Source: CAZFMJ01 sp964520045
Lineage (GTDB): Bacteria > Elusimicrobiota > Elusimicrobia > Elusimicrobiales > CAZFMJ01
Assembly (NCBI GenBank): GCA_964520045.1
Contig: CAZFMJ010000001.1
Span: forward strand, 49,398 to 113,397
DNA length: 64,000 bases
Direction of reading: 5' to 3'
A program made the translations under genes and the position numbers. Each line of letters begins with the position of its first letter. The stretch's first letter is position 1. The notes under the pieces were generated by a model, which did no database searches, was not told the DNA's origin, and saw nothing but the letters and a program-made list of their open reading frames with translations. This document shows positions 1-9,389 of this stretch, one piece after another.

Positions 1-287
1 TTTACAACGGCGCCCGCATACGGCAGGGGGTTAAAGCTTGCCTCCAGAATAATGGTCCTGGGCCGGTATATTTTTTTAAGCAGATGGGAATATATTTCCC
101 ATTCGGTTTTTTTGCCCAGCTGTTCAATGGGCCTGCTTGTGAGACTTCGGCATATGCCTGCGGCGGTGTAATAAGGATCAATCTGTATGTCGTAAACGGT
201 TTTCTTGCCCTCTTCCTCCTGAGCGTTTGATAAAACCGGATAGACCGCGATAATAGACAACAGGGAAATGGTTATTAACTTGTTCAT
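1..287 (-). CDS. Exported protein of unknown function, 3'-truncated by window edge
   Basis: From an ATG at 285-287 the minus strand stays open for about 95 codons to the first base of the window. The N-terminus (MNKLITISLLSIIAVYPVLS) is a typical cleavable signal peptide with a short Lys-bearing n-region, a hydrophobic core and an S-N-A type cleavage region, followed by acidic residues. The mature part begins with a segment rich in Tyr and charged residues (YDIQIDPYYTAAG). I do not recognise a family. It is divergent from the beta-barrel gene at 430, with a 142 bp spacer between the starts. An outer-membrane or periplasmic protein is the likeliest class, by inference only. Confidence 0.6.
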   Translation of the reverse strand, partial: MNKLITISLLSIIAVYPVLSNAQEEEGKKTVYDIQIDPYYTAAGICRSLTSRPIEQLGKKTEWEIYSHLLKKIYRPRTIILEASFNPLPYAGAVV

Positions 288-429
288 TCTCAAAGGTTAG
301 ACTATTGAAAAACTTCTGTTTGCCGAAGTTGCGATTCTGTGCCTGTATACGGCTCTGTATTATGGTAAAAATAGAACTGCGTGTGTTGTTTTTAGTATAG
401 TAAATTATGCTATCGGAGGGTTAATAATT

Positions 430-1224
430 ATGCTCATTAAATGTTTATTTTTATGTGTTCTTCCTTTGGTTTTCTGCGGGCAGGCGCGCGCTGAAAATAT
501 AAGAATCATCGCTCCTTATTACGGCTCTATAACCAATGAGTATGCTGATCCAAAATACCGCGTAAGCACCAGAGACACCGGGGAAATCGGCGGAATATAC
601 CTTCAGTGGATAAATCCCGAAAAATTTCAGGCGAACTTTTTCTATTACCGGTCGCCCGACGTCAATTACAGCAAGGTCGCCGGTATGCATTTTAATTTTG
701 ACTGGTATTTTTTTGCGCAGGAATCAGGGAAATTCGCCGCGGGCGCGGATTTTGAGAAAATCGGCATAGATATGGATGCCGGAAACCATCTGACCGGATT
801 AACTTCGTTTAAGGCGGACAATGACGTTTATTATTATCTCTTAAGAGCCGGGAAATATTTTTATTTCAAGCCGGAGAGCTTTGTTTTTAGCATGTTCCCG
901 TACGCCGGCTATTCCTTTGAAAAGGCGGACGGCAGTCTTAATATCGACGTGGCGGGGCCTATGCCTTCCCGGACCGCGGCTATTGATTATGACGAGGATT
1001 ATTTTTCGGGAGGAATAAATTTCAACGCGGTTTATAACCATTTTCTGGAAGCGCAGATAAAGTTTTTCAGGGGTTTTAAGGATTACGGTCCCGAAGACAG
1101 GGTTTCGGGCCTGCTTAATTTGTACTTCAGCAGGCATTGGGGAGTGTCGTATAGATATAAGCATATGGAACTTTCCAATGGTTTCAATAAATATCATTTC
1201 GCAGGCATTCTGTATTCTTTTTAA
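430..1224 (+). CDS. Outer-membrane beta-barrel-like protein
   Basis: 264 residues with a signal peptide (MLIKCLFLCVLPLVFCG, cleavage probably after ARA near residue 21). The rest alternates polar and aromatic residues, has many Tyr/Phe and Gly, and ends in ...GILYSF. A C-terminal Phe is the usual BAM recognition signature of outer-membrane barrels. A GGAGG at 415-419 lies 10 bases before the ATG and supports the start. There is no close family assignment. A small porin-like or structural barrel is plausible, but no function can be read. It is a single gene followed by a repeat-filled spacer. Confidence 0.65.
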   Translation: MLIKCLFLCVLPLVFCGQARAENIRIIAPYYGSITNEYADPKYRVSTRDTGEIGGIYLQWINPEKFQANFFYYRSPDVNYSKVAGMHFNFDWYFFAQESGKFAAGADFEKIGIDMDAGNHLTGLTSFKADNDVYYYLLRAGKYFYFKPESFVFSMFPYAGYSFEKADGSLNIDVAGPMPSRTAAIDYDEDYFSGGINFNAVYNHFLEAQIKFFRGFKDYGPEDRVSGLLNLYFSRHWGVSYRYKHMELSNGFNKYHFAGILYSF

Positions 1225-1242
1225 GAAGAGGCTGCTGTCATC

Positions 1243-1390
1243 CAGCGGCCCAGAAACCCAGCCGTCCCATTCTTTCCTCAGATGTTTTGAGAATGGGGCG
1301 GTCCAAACTCACTGCCGTTAAGGATGGTTTGGATTGCCCAGCCGCACCCCAGCAGTCTAGCCGTCTGGCCGTCCCGCTATTTCACCGTCT
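1243..1390. repeat. R8 array (CAGCCGTC-type units) interrupted by an R2 element
   Basis: Units related to CCCAGCCG, TAGCCGTC and TGGCCGTC run across this spacer at 7-8 base spacing. An R2 double hairpin (1265-1333) sits inside it. The same unit family recurs at 12393-12440, 17330-17400 and 24222-24240. No gene is visible in the spacer. Confidence 0.6.
1265..1333 (-). repeat. R2 double-hairpin element, copy A
   Basis: On the minus strand this reads CCAAAC..GTTTGG followed by CCCATTC..GAATGGG, the same order as the copies at 32350, 47326, 54716, 55046 and 58880. Both stems are intact. No clean target-site duplication is visible here, because the surrounding R8 units are themselves repetitive. 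Confidence 0.75.
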
Positions 1391-1440
1391 CATGTGGTCC
1401 TTTTTTTTGTAACACCCGATGTGTAAACTAATATGAAAAT

Positions 1441-2676
1441 ATGAAATACTGGGTTTTATGGGAAGGCAGCAGGCTGGGGCCCATGTCCGCTCGGGAAGCG
1501 GCCGGGCTGGATTTTTTTTCCGCCGGACTGCAGGTCTGCCCCGCAGACGACGCGGGACTGCTTCGCTGCCCTGCGGGAGGGGCGGAGGAAATATGGATTA
1601 CAGCCGGGCAGGTTCCGGAAATAATGTCGTTTGTTCCGCTTATGCCTCCTCCGCCGGTAATCGCCGGGGCGCATGAGACGCGCGCCAAACGGGAAAATTT
1701 TCAGGCTGAACCGGCTTTGACGGAAAAGCAGTTCGCGGAGTTTAAGGCGGAATGGGAAAAGGAAAGGGCGGCTTCCATCCGTGAATGGAAATCGTGGCTG
1801 GCGGCCTTGAAGTCGGAAATGGAAATATTGGGGCCTGCGCAGGAAAATCTTGCGCAAGCGGCAAAGAGGCATAAAAGCGAGCTCGAAACGCTGAATCTGC
1901 TTTACGGGCAGGTTTCAAGGCATCTTAAGGATTCAAGATGGCGGCTGTCAAAGCATAATCAGGAGCTGGAAAAAGAAGCGGGGGAATTTCTGCGCGGATT
2001 TCATGATATCTTTAAGTCCAAGACGCAGGAGTGGGAGGCGGACCTGAAAAAACAGCTGGAAGACTTTTCAAGCCACATCCGTTCGCAGAAGGAAAAGACG
2101 CAGAAGGACGCCGATTATGAAAGAGATACCGCAAGCGGCTGGATGCGCGAGGAAATCGGCCGTTTTCTTGAAATAACCAAGCAGTCGATGCATCAGGAAT
2201 TGGAAAGGAATTTGGATGAAATCCGCATGTCATGCGGGGGTCTGCTTGCCGGCAGCGGGGCTGAAATAAAAAAATGCATTGAAAATGAGAAGCGGGAACT
2301 GCACAAAAAAATGGATGAATATGCTGTAAAATGCGCGGCTGAATTCGACGCAAGGTTTGAGAAAATAGCGGAGCAAAGAACGCTTGAGATAATTGAAAAA
2401 AAAATCAATCCTGTTCTGGAAAACGCCAAGCTGCAAATTAACGTAAAAGTTAAAGAATATATTGAAATGCTTAGGGCTGAAATAGCTTCCGTCGAATCGA
2501 TGATTCCCCCATGGCTGGAAAAGATGAAGCAGAGAATGGAGGAAAAGGCGGATATGCATTTGGCGGCTGTTTACGCCGAGTTCGCGCGAGAGATAATGCA
2601 GAAGAAGGAAAATTTTAGGAAAGCGGTCGACAATAGGCTGAATGATAACAAAAGCGGCGCAGGCCCTTCCAAGTAA
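1441..2676 (+). CDS. Coiled-coil protein with GYF_2-like N-terminus
   Basis: 411 residues. Residues 1-45 (KYWVLWEGSRLGPMS..) resemble the small GYF_2 module found in bacterial envelope and gliding-type proteins, with the W..G...GP pattern. After a Pro-rich linker (PPPPV, about residue 72) the protein is almost entirely predicted coiled coil, rich in Glu/Lys/Gln in heptads, from about 95 to 395. There is no signal peptide or membrane segment, so a cytoplasmic scaffold is likely. The start ATG follows an A-rich stretch with no strong ribosome-binding site. The gene is isolated between repeat-rich spacers. The function is unknown and the GYF assignment is tentative. Confidence 0.7.
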   Translation: MKYWVLWEGSRLGPMSAREAAGLDFFSAGLQVCPADDAGLLRCPAGGAEEIWITAGQVPEIMSFVPLMPPPPVIAGAHETRAKRENFQAEPALTEKQFAEFKAEWEKERAASIREWKSWLAALKSEMEILGPAQENLAQAAKRHKSELETLNLLYGQVSRHLKDSRWRLSKHNQELEKEAGEFLRGFHDIFKSKTQEWEADLKKQLEDFSSHIRSQKEKTQKDADYERDTASGWMREEIGRFLEITKQSMHQELERNLDEIRMSCGGLLAGSGAEIKKCIENEKRELHKKMDEYAVKCAAEFDARFEKIAEQRTLEIIEKKINPVLENAKLQINVKVKEYIEMLRAEIASVESMIPPWLEKMKQRMEEKADMHLAAVYAEFAREIMQKKENFRKAVDNRLNDNKSGAGPSK

Positions 2677-2713
2677 AAGCTTCATATCCGTTCCCCATTA
2701 AGCCTCTCCTAAT

Positions 2714-2722
2714 TGGTATAAT
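2714..2722 (+). promoter_or_regulatory. Putative extended -10 promoter for the ileS run
   Basis: TGGTATAAT matches the extended -10 pattern TGnTATAAT exactly. It lies about 150 bases upstream of the ileS start. No convincing -35 box precedes it, as is usual for extended -10 promoters. Start-site mapping would decide. Confidence 0.45.
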
Positions 2723-2749
2723 TTGCTACCATAGGATTTTTTTGTGCGC

Positions 2750-2862
2750 TCTCCTTACCCTTCTCTCTCTTAGGGAGAGGATTAAGGAGAGGGGTAACTG
2801 CAGTTTTTGGGTTAATTTTGTGACTTATGTGCTTTTTGTGGCGAATATCTGCGGTTAATTTA
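2750..2862. repeat. R7 (CTCTCCC-type) palindrome followed by an R4-like half element
   Basis: 2750-2796 contains CTCTCCTTACCC..TCTCTTAGGGAGAGG..GGAGAGGGG, an imperfect palindrome of the R7 family that recurs inside sixA at 56769. 2806-2862 (TTTGTGACTTATGTGCTTTTTGTGG) resembles one arm of the R4 family. Together they make up most of the ileS leader. Confidence 0.55.
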
Positions 2863-2873
2863 AAAAGGAAAAT

Positions 2874-5723
2874 ATGGATATGACAGAAATGGATTATTCG
2901 AAAACCGTTCTTTTGCCGAAAACAAAATTTCCCATGAGGGCCGACCTTCCCAAAAGAGAGCCTGAGATACTTAAGTTTTGGGAAAAGATGGACCTTTACG
3001 GCAAAATGCTTCTGGCGCGGAAAGGAAAACCGCCGTATATCCTTCACGACGGTCCGCCTTATGCCAACGGGCATATACACATAGGCCATGCCCTAAATAA
3101 GATACTCAAAGATATGACGGTTAAATCGGCGGCCATGTCCGGCCGTTTTGCGCCGTATGTGCCGGGCTGGGACTGCCACGGACTGCCCATAGAGCAGGCA
3201 TTGCTTAAAGAAATGAAGATCGGAAAACGCCATGTCGAAGATATCGTGTCTTTCAGGAAAAAAGCCAGGGAATTTGCCGGCAAATTTATAAATATACAGA
3301 GAGAAGAATTTAAGCGGCTTGGAGTTACCGGCGAGTGGGATAATCCTTATATAACAATGTCTACCAGATACGAGGGATCTATAATCCACGCTTTCATGGA
3401 ACTATTTAGGAAGGGCTACATACACAAAGATAAGAAAACGGTTTACTGGTGCGCGTCCTGCGAGACTGCCCTGGCCGACGCGGAGGTGGAATACAAAGAC
3501 AAGGTTTCGCCGGCCGTATATGTAAAATTCAAAACGGCGGAATCAGCCGGAAAATTGTCCGGCTTGCCTATTCCCGCGTCCGCCGGTGTTTTTATCGTCA
3601 TATGGACGACTACTCCGTGGACGCTTCCCGCAAACATGGCGTCTGCCGTGGCTAAAGATGAAAATTACTCGGTGTTCAAAAATAAGAAGGACGGAGAGTT
3701 CCTCATAATAGCCGATAAACTTGCGGACGGATTTATGTCGGAAACCGGCCTTGATTGCGAAAAAATCGGTTCAGTATCAGGGGAAAAACTTGTGGGGCTT
3801 AAATATAAGCCGCCTTTTTCCGACCGAATAAATCCCGTAATCGAGACTGATTTTGTGGCAATGGACGCCGGCACCGGAATAGTTCATATCGCTCCAGGGC
3901 ATGGCGAGGATGATTTCTATGCCGGGAAAAAATGGGGGATAGAAATTTTCTGCCCAGTTGATAATTGCGGTAAATTCACAAAAGAGGCCGGAGATTTTGC
4001 CGGATTGCAGGTTTTTGAAGCTAATCCCGTGATCATTGAGAAACTGCGCGGACAAAACGCCCTTATAGCTCATAAGGACATAACTCATAGTTATCCGCAC
4101 TGCTGGCGGTGCAAACAGCCCGTCATATTCAGGGCTACCGAGCAGTGGTTTATGAGCATTGACAAAAACGGTTTGAGGAACGAGTTGATAAGAGCCGCCG
4201 AAAGAGTGCGGTGGATTCCGCCCGCCGGCAGAGACAGGATTTCGGCCATGCTGGAACTCAGGCCGGATTGGTGTCTTTCGCGGCAGAGATACTGGGGCAC
4301 TCCCATCCCGGTGCTTTACTGCAAAACATGCGATAAGCCGCAGGCCGACGACCGCGTGCTTAAACTTATTGAAAAGCGCGTTTTTGCGGAGGGCACCGAC
4401 TTTTGGTTCGCCGAAGAGCCGTCAAAGCTTGTGCCGGAAGGGTATAAGTGCTCCTGCGGAGGCGCGGAATTTATAAAAGAAAAAGACATACTCGACGTGT
4501 GGATGGATTCCGGAGTGTCATGGCTGGCCGTGTTAAAAGGGAGGGAGGCTGAAAATAACGGCGACATGAAATGGTATCCGGCCGACCTGTATCTGGAGGG
4601 GTCGGATCAGCATAGAGGATGGTTCCAGACTTCGCTTATTCCTTCCGTCGCCATAGAAGGCGGGCCGCCTTATCATGCGGTGCTCACGCACGGCTTTGTG
4701 CTTGACGACAACGGCAGGGCAATGCATAAATCCATGGGCAATGTGGTGTCCCCGCAGGAAGTGATAGATAAATGCGGAGCGGACGTTCTGCGGCTTTGGA
4801 CGGCGCTGAGCGATTACAGCGAGGATGTGCGGCTTTCGCCTAAACTGCTGGAAGGGCCCGTAGACAGTTACCGGAAGATAAGAAATACGCTGCGCTACCT
4901 TTTGGGAAATATCTGGGATTATAAGCCTCAGGAGCATATTGTCGAATATGCGAAGCTTGAGGAGATGGACAGATATATGCTCCATCTCCTTTCGGAGCTT
5001 ATAAAATCCGTGCGGGACAATTATAAGGCCTTCAGATTCAGAGCGGCCATAAGGGCGATAGCCGATTTCTGCATTCTTGATCTTTCGGCGTTTTATCTTG
5101 ACGCGCTTAAGGACAGGCTTTATACGCTCGGCAAAAATTCCCCTGAACGCAGGTCGTGCCAGACCGTTCTCCATGAAATAACCGTCTCCCTGTTAAAACT
5201 TATGGCGCCGGTTCTTTCATTTACGGCGGAAGAGGCATGGCAGCTTTTAAGGGAAGATAGGCCGGATTCGCCGGAAAGCGTGTTTTTATCTGATTTCCCG
5301 GCCGAGCGCGGAGAATGGCGGGATGAAAATCTATGCGCCAGATGGAGCAGAATAAGGCAGATAAGGGAAAAGATCCTTAAGTCGCTGGAAGAGTCGCGCC
5401 AAAACGGCAACATAGGCGCGTCTCTTGAAGCGGCGGTGACTTTCCGCACTTCGGACAGTGAAATGCACGGGTTTATTTCCGGAGCCATGAAGCTCTGGCC
5501 GTCCATAGCCATAATTTCCGACTGCAGGCTTGAACTGTATTCAAACGACGCGCATAAAACCGGAGGCTGGGACAAGGCTGTGGAAAATCTTCAGGTTCTG
5601 ACGGCTCATGCCGAAGGGACAAAATGTCCAAGGTGCTGGCAGTGGAAAAAGGATATAGGCGCCTGCGGCGAACATCCCAAGCTTTGCTTAAGATGCGCGG
5701 AAGTTTTAAAAAAAGATGCATAG
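2874..5723 (+). CDS. ileS: Isoleucyl-tRNA synthetase
   Basis: 949 residues, the normal length for bacterial IleRS. It charges tRNA-Ile and edits misactivated valine. Visible landmarks are the HIGH-type motif in PYANGHIHIGHA (about residue 69), the WTTTPWTLP editing-domain sequence (about 243), the KMSKS-type loop as HKSMGN (about 618), and a C-terminal zinc module (CPRCW..C..CLRCAE) in the last 35 residues. An AAGGA precedes the ATG by 7 bases. The gene overlaps lspA by 8 bases, a common ileS-lspA arrangement, and heads a run of tightly packed envelope genes. Confidence 0.97.
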   Translation: MDMTEMDYSKTVLLPKTKFPMRADLPKREPEILKFWEKMDLYGKMLLARKGKPPYILHDGPPYANGHIHIGHALNKILKDMTVKSAAMSGRFAPYVPGWDCHGLPIEQALLKEMKIGKRHVEDIVSFRKKAREFAGKFINIQREEFKRLGVTGEWDNPYITMSTRYEGSIIHAFMELFRKGYIHKDKKTVYWCASCETALADAEVEYKDKVSPAVYVKFKTAESAGKLSGLPIPASAGVFIVIWTTTPWTLPANMASAVAKDENYSVFKNKKDGEFLIIADKLADGFMSETGLDCEKIGSVSGEKLVGLKYKPPFSDRINPVIETDFVAMDAGTGIVHIAPGHGEDDFYAGKKWGIEIFCPVDNCGKFTKEAGDFAGLQVFEANPVIIEKLRGQNALIAHKDITHSYPHCWRCKQPVIFRATEQWFMSIDKNGLRNELIRAAERVRWIPPAGRDRISAMLELRPDWCLSRQRYWGTPIPVLYCKTCDKPQADDRVLKLIEKRVFAEGTDFWFAEEPSKLVPEGYKCSCGGAEFIKEKDILDVWMDSGVSWLAVLKGREAENNGDMKWYPADLYLEGSDQHRGWFQTSLIPSVAIEGGPPYHAVLTHGFVLDDNGRAMHKSMGNVVSPQEVIDKCGADVLRLWTALSDYSEDVRLSPKLLEGPVDSYRKIRNTLRYLLGNIWDYKPQEHIVEYAKLEEMDRYMLHLLSELIKSVRDNYKAFRFRAAIRAIADFCILDLSAFYLDALKDRLYTLGKNSPERRSCQTVLHEITVSLLKLMAPVLSFTAEEAWQLLREDRPDSPESVFLSDFPAERGEWRDENLCARWSRIRQIREKILKSLEESRQNGNIGASLEAAVTFRTSDSEMHGFISGAMKLWPSIAIISDCRLELYSNDAHKTGGWDKAVENLQVLTAHAEGTKCPRCWQWKKDIGACGEHPKLCLRCAEVLKKDA

Positions 5724-6189
5724 AAAAATAATAACTCCGGTTTTTATACTTGGTCTGTTCGCCGCCGACAGAATATCAAAAATTCTTGCGCAGAAATTCC
5801 TGGCAGGCGGGCAGAGCGTGAAAATATTTACGTTTTTTCATCTGACCTATGTGGAAAACACCGGCGCCGCATTCGGAATGTTTCATGACGGCAATGCCGT
5901 TCTGACGGCGGCATCCGTGGTTATGATAGCGGCGCTTTGCGTGATAAGAAGGAAGCTGGCGGGCTACGGGCGTATGGCGGGTTTGGCCGCCGCGTTGATT
6001 ATCTCAGGGGCGCTGGGCAATCTTTATGACAGGATACGCCTCGGCTTTGTGGTGGATTTTCTGGATTTCAGGATATGGCCTGTTTTTAATCTAGCCGATT
6101 CATATATCTCAATCGGAGCGGTTCTGTTTTTATCAGCGATGAAAAAAGACCCGAAACCGGAAAAGAAGGATATAAATCATGAAGGCTAA
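5716..6189 (+). CDS. lspA: Lipoprotein signal peptidase (signal peptidase II)
   Basis: 157 residues with four hydrophobic segments. It cleaves prolipoprotein signal peptides at the inner membrane. The family motifs are present: NTGAAFG (about 49), then GALGNLYDR and NLADSYI carrying the two catalytic Asp residues. It overlaps the end of ileS (ATGCATAG) and the start of the next gene by 11 bases, so translation is probably coupled. The two neighbouring genes at 6179 and 9390 encode lipoproteins, which are its substrates. Confidence 0.96.
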   Translation: MHRKIITPVFILGLFAADRISKILAQKFLAGGQSVKIFTFFHLTYVENTGAAFGMFHDGNAVLTAASVVMIAALCVIRRKLAGYGRMAGLAAALIISGALGNLYDRIRLGFVVDFLDFRIWPVFNLADSYISIGAVLFLSAMKKDPKPEKKDINHEG

Positions 6190-7120
6190 AATATATTTGC
6201 TGATCTCCGCCGTTTTTTTGTTTTCGGCGTGCGGGAAGGGGCCCGAAGATCATTTTGCCGAAGGGAACAGGTTTCAGCTTCTGGGAGATTATGCGAAAGC
6301 CGCGGAAATGTACGGCATGGCGATTTCAATGCGTCCTAAATTCGCCGCCGCGTTCAATAACCGCGGGCTTGCTCATGAGCGGCGTCTGGACAAGCAGAAA
6401 GCCATGGACGATTACAAACGCGCCATAGACTCGGATCCGGCATACGCGCCGGCGTATAATAATCTGGGGGCGCTTGAAGTGGATATGGGGCTTTATGCCA
6501 AAGCCGTTGAGACTCTTACGGGAGCCGTTTCCGCAAAGCCGGATTACGCTCTTGCCTATTTTAACCGGGGTTCGGCCTATTACGGGCTGGGCAGATTTGA
6601 AGAGGCTCTTTCCGATTTTAATAATGCGGCGGGCATTAAATCCGATTTCTCTGCGCTTTTTTATCAGAGAGGTCTTTGTTTTATCGCTTTAAAACGCAGT
6701 TTGGAGGCCCTGGCGGATTTAAATATAGTTTTGGATATGAATAAATCTTATGTCCCTGCTTATATGGCGCGGGGAAAAATAAAACTGGTTTCAGGGGATT
6801 ATTCCGGAGCTTTACAGGATTTCAGCAGTGTTATCGAACTTAATTCCAATTATGGAACCGCTTATTATTACAAAGCCTGCGCCGCGGAAAAAATGGGTTA
6901 TGACGGCCTTGCGGTTTACAATGCGGACAGGGCGCTTGAGCTTGTGCCGAGATACGCGCCCGCTTACGGGCTTAAAGGGGATATCTCCTCGCGTTCAGAT
7001 TTTAAAGAGGCGCTCTATAATTACAGGGCCGCCAAAACCCTCGATCCGTCAAATGCCGAAATTTACAACAAAAAAATAAAACAGCTTAAAAAAATTAAGG
7101 TCAAGAAGACAAAAAAATGA
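6179..7120 (+). CDS. TPR lipoprotein
   Basis: 313 residues. The signal peptide ends in a lipobox (FLFSAC, Cys about residue 18), so the protein should be lipidated and membrane-anchored. About seven tandem TPR units follow from residue 27, recognisable by repeated AxxxYxxAI..P..AxAYxNRG patterns. The tail is Lys-rich. TPRs make a protein-binding superhelix, so a scaffold role in the envelope is likely. The gene overlaps lspA upstream and shares ATGA with the next gene. The partner is not identifiable from the sequence. Confidence 0.88.
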   Translation: MKAKIYLLISAVFLFSACGKGPEDHFAEGNRFQLLGDYAKAAEMYGMAISMRPKFAAAFNNRGLAHERRLDKQKAMDDYKRAIDSDPAYAPAYNNLGALEVDMGLYAKAVETLTGAVSAKPDYALAYFNRGSAYYGLGRFEEALSDFNNAAGIKSDFSALFYQRGLCFIALKRSLEALADLNIVLDMNKSYVPAYMARGKIKLVSGDYSGALQDFSSVIELNSNYGTAYYYKACAAEKMGYDGLAVYNADRALELVPRYAPAYGLKGDISSRSDFKEALYNYRAAKTLDPSNAEIYNKKIKQLKKIKVKKTKK

Positions 7121-9387
7121 ATCCTATCCAACCTCTGGAAACAGAAGAAGCCGAAAGGCAGGATATAAGCAGTATGCTCAAAACCAGGCTTTGTCTGTTT
7201 GAGCGCTCATTATTTGAACAGGACATACTTCCTTCCCGGGAAAAGGGAGTCGTAAAATCATGGAAAGAATTTCTTCCGGTAATATGGTTCGCCCTGTTTA
7301 ATTTTGTGCTTCTTGCCCAGTGGCTGGCGCGCAATTCGGCTCCGTTTGAATTGCGGGAGGCGGTTTATATAGCCGGAGCCAAATACGGCGCGGGCATTCT
7401 GCAAACGGGAGCAGGACATGTTTCGCCTCTTTATTCATGGACGCTTTCGCCTTTCTTAAACCTGTTCGGTTTTAATCCTTCCGTTGCCGTTCTTTTTACA
7501 AATTCGTTTTACAGCGCGCTTTTGTGCCTGTTCGTGTTTTTGATCGTAAGGCATGAGCGTAAAGTCCATGCGGGCTGGATGGCGGTTTGTTTCGCGGCCT
7601 GCTCGCCTTTCATGCTTGAGGGAACAAGGCATATAAGCCCTGAAACGGCGCTTTGCGCGTGGGTCGCCGGCGCTTATGCCTGTTATATCTGGTCGGAAGA
7701 ATTTAATGATAAATTCTGGTCGTATATGTTCGGTTTGTGCTGCGGAGCCGGACTGCTGACAGACGCTAAATTCTGGATGTACGTAATCCCGCTTTTTTTC
7801 CCGTATGCAAGGGCGTTTATGAACCGCGTTACGCAGTATAACTGCGCCGCGGCGGCGGGTTTGATAGCCCTTTTGAATGTTCCGTGGTATTGGGCGAACA
7901 TTATGAATATTCTTGCCGGGTACGCCGTTTCCGGTGCGTCCGAGGCCGGAACCTCCGCCGTTTTGCCGCGTTATTCCCTGACCCTGCATTTATGGAATTT
8001 GCCCGCAAGTCTTACCGTTCCATTTTTTATCGCGGGATTTTTTTCAATGTTTTGGATGGCGTTTGCCGGATTTATGCCTTATGCAAGGAGCAGGCTTATT
8101 CTGGGCTGGCTTGGGATGTCTTATATCGCCTGCGCCGCAATGAATCTGAATGACGGCAGATGCCTGTTCCCCGCCCTGTCTGCTTTCGCCGTTTCAGCCG
8201 GAATTATGATTCCACCCAAGACGAGAAAGGCGCTGGCTGTGTTTTTTATCGTTTTTGCCGCCAGTTATCAGCTGGGATGGCCCGTGTTTTCGCCGTTGGT
8301 AATAAAGGGACATTTCGCTCCGCTGTGGGGGTGTTCGGCTCCTTCAAAAAACACGTGGAATCATGCCGAGATGCTTGAGGCGGTGGTTTCCGAATCGGGC
8401 GGGGGGAAGGGGAAAATCGTCGTGACCGTGGCGGGGGGAACGGAATACCTTAACAGCCGCAGTCTTTACGCCACCGCGCTTTCCATGAAATTAAAAAATA
8501 TAATTTTCAGGGATGCCCTGTCAAAAGAGGCCTCCAGCTTTTCCAATTTTGTGATCGACAGGGCGGATCGGAGGCCGCAGAATTCACAAGACATGCCTGA
8601 GCCGCCGGAGCTTCAATGGTTTGAGCGGGCGTATGAAAAAACCGCCGCATTCGACATGCCGGACGGCTCCAGCGCTGACCTCTATAAAATAAAACGCGGG
8701 AAATTTCCTTTCCCGCCGGGAGTTTACAAGGTTAATACGATTTCGGGAGGGAATTTCACCGCATATGGGGCAATGGTAAAACTCGGCGAATGGAACGAGG
8801 CGGAAAACGCGTATGAGTATGCGGCCGCCGCATGCAGTTCTCTGTCTTTGGGCGAGGATTTTGAGATATATAAGTTAAAGGCCGGATTTGAAAAGTTTTC
8901 GTTTCAGCCTGTGACTCCCGGTTCTTTGGATGATATCCGGATCACTAAAATAGGGAAACTGAAGGTGTTTGAAGGGAGCATAACCCCGTATTCCTTAGAA
9001 ACTTTTGCCGCTTCCCGCTTGAAAAAACTGACGGGCTTGAAAATTTCCTACGGAGAAAGCGGGATAATATTCAAATGCGCTCCGGGCGGGCGTAATATCA
9101 GCGGACTGCTTGAAGGCAGTATGGAAAAAGGCATAGTAAGTTTTTATGCCGCGGCGCTTTATTTTGAAGGCATGAAAATTCCGGCTTTTTTCCTTTCTCC
9201 TTTTTCATGGTCTTTTGACGCGGTTTCCGGACTGCCTTTCGAGGCGGATATAAAAGGGATTTCATTGGCCGCAAACCAGCAGATCGATCTGAAAGAGACG
9301 TCCCCTGAGCCTGATAAAAAAGAGGGAAAACCGCTGTTCGGCGACGCCATGCGCGATTTTTTAAGAACAATGAGTTTAAAGGATTAA
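7117..9387 (+). CDS. GT-C/PMT-like multi-pass membrane protein with soluble C-terminal domain
   Basis: 756 residues. A roughly 50-residue cytoplasmic head is followed by about 10 membrane segments to about residue 430. An early acidic loop (LREAVYIAGA) and TRHISPETALCAW resemble the ArnT/PMT-type GT-C glycosyltransferases, which use polyprenyl-phosphate sugars. The soluble part from about 440 first contains a mixed domain and then, from about 605, an LTGLKISYGESG..ISGLLEGS region resembling DUF2993/LmeA-type lipid-binding folds. The start shares ATGA with the TPR lipoprotein. The GT-C reading is moderate; the DUF2993 resemblance is weak. The acceptor is unknown. Confidence 0.65.
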   Translation: MNPIQPLETEEAERQDISSMLKTRLCLFERSLFEQDILPSREKGVVKSWKEFLPVIWFALFNFVLLAQWLARNSAPFELREAVYIAGAKYGAGILQTGAGHVSPLYSWTLSPFLNLFGFNPSVAVLFTNSFYSALLCLFVFLIVRHERKVHAGWMAVCFAACSPFMLEGTRHISPETALCAWVAGAYACYIWSEEFNDKFWSYMFGLCCGAGLLTDAKFWMYVIPLFFPYARAFMNRVTQYNCAAAAGLIALLNVPWYWANIMNILAGYAVSGASEAGTSAVLPRYSLTLHLWNLPASLTVPFFIAGFFSMFWMAFAGFMPYARSRLILGWLGMSYIACAAMNLNDGRCLFPALSAFAVSAGIMIPPKTRKALAVFFIVFAASYQLGWPVFSPLVIKGHFAPLWGCSAPSKNTWNHAEMLEAVVSESGGGKGKIVVTVAGGTEYLNSRSLYATALSMKLKNIIFRDALSKEASSFSNFVIDRADRRPQNSQDMPEPPELQWFERAYEKTAAFDMPDGSSADLYKIKRGKFPFPPGVYKVNTISGGNFTAYGAMVKLGEWNEAENAYEYAAAACSSLSLGEDFEIYKLKAGFEKFSFQPVTPGSLDDIRITKIGKLKVFEGSITPYSLETFAASRLKKLTGLKISYGESGIIFKCAPGGRNISGLLEGSMEKGIVSFYAAALYFEGMKIPAFFLSPFSWSFDAVSGLPFEADIKGISLAANQQIDLKETSPEPDKKEGKPLFGDAMRDFLRTMSLKD

Positions 9388-9389
9388 AA

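Noticed and set aside
4533..5174. 213-codon minus-strand frame within ileS
   Set aside because: Antisense shadow of a certain gene; composition follows the ileS codon pattern.
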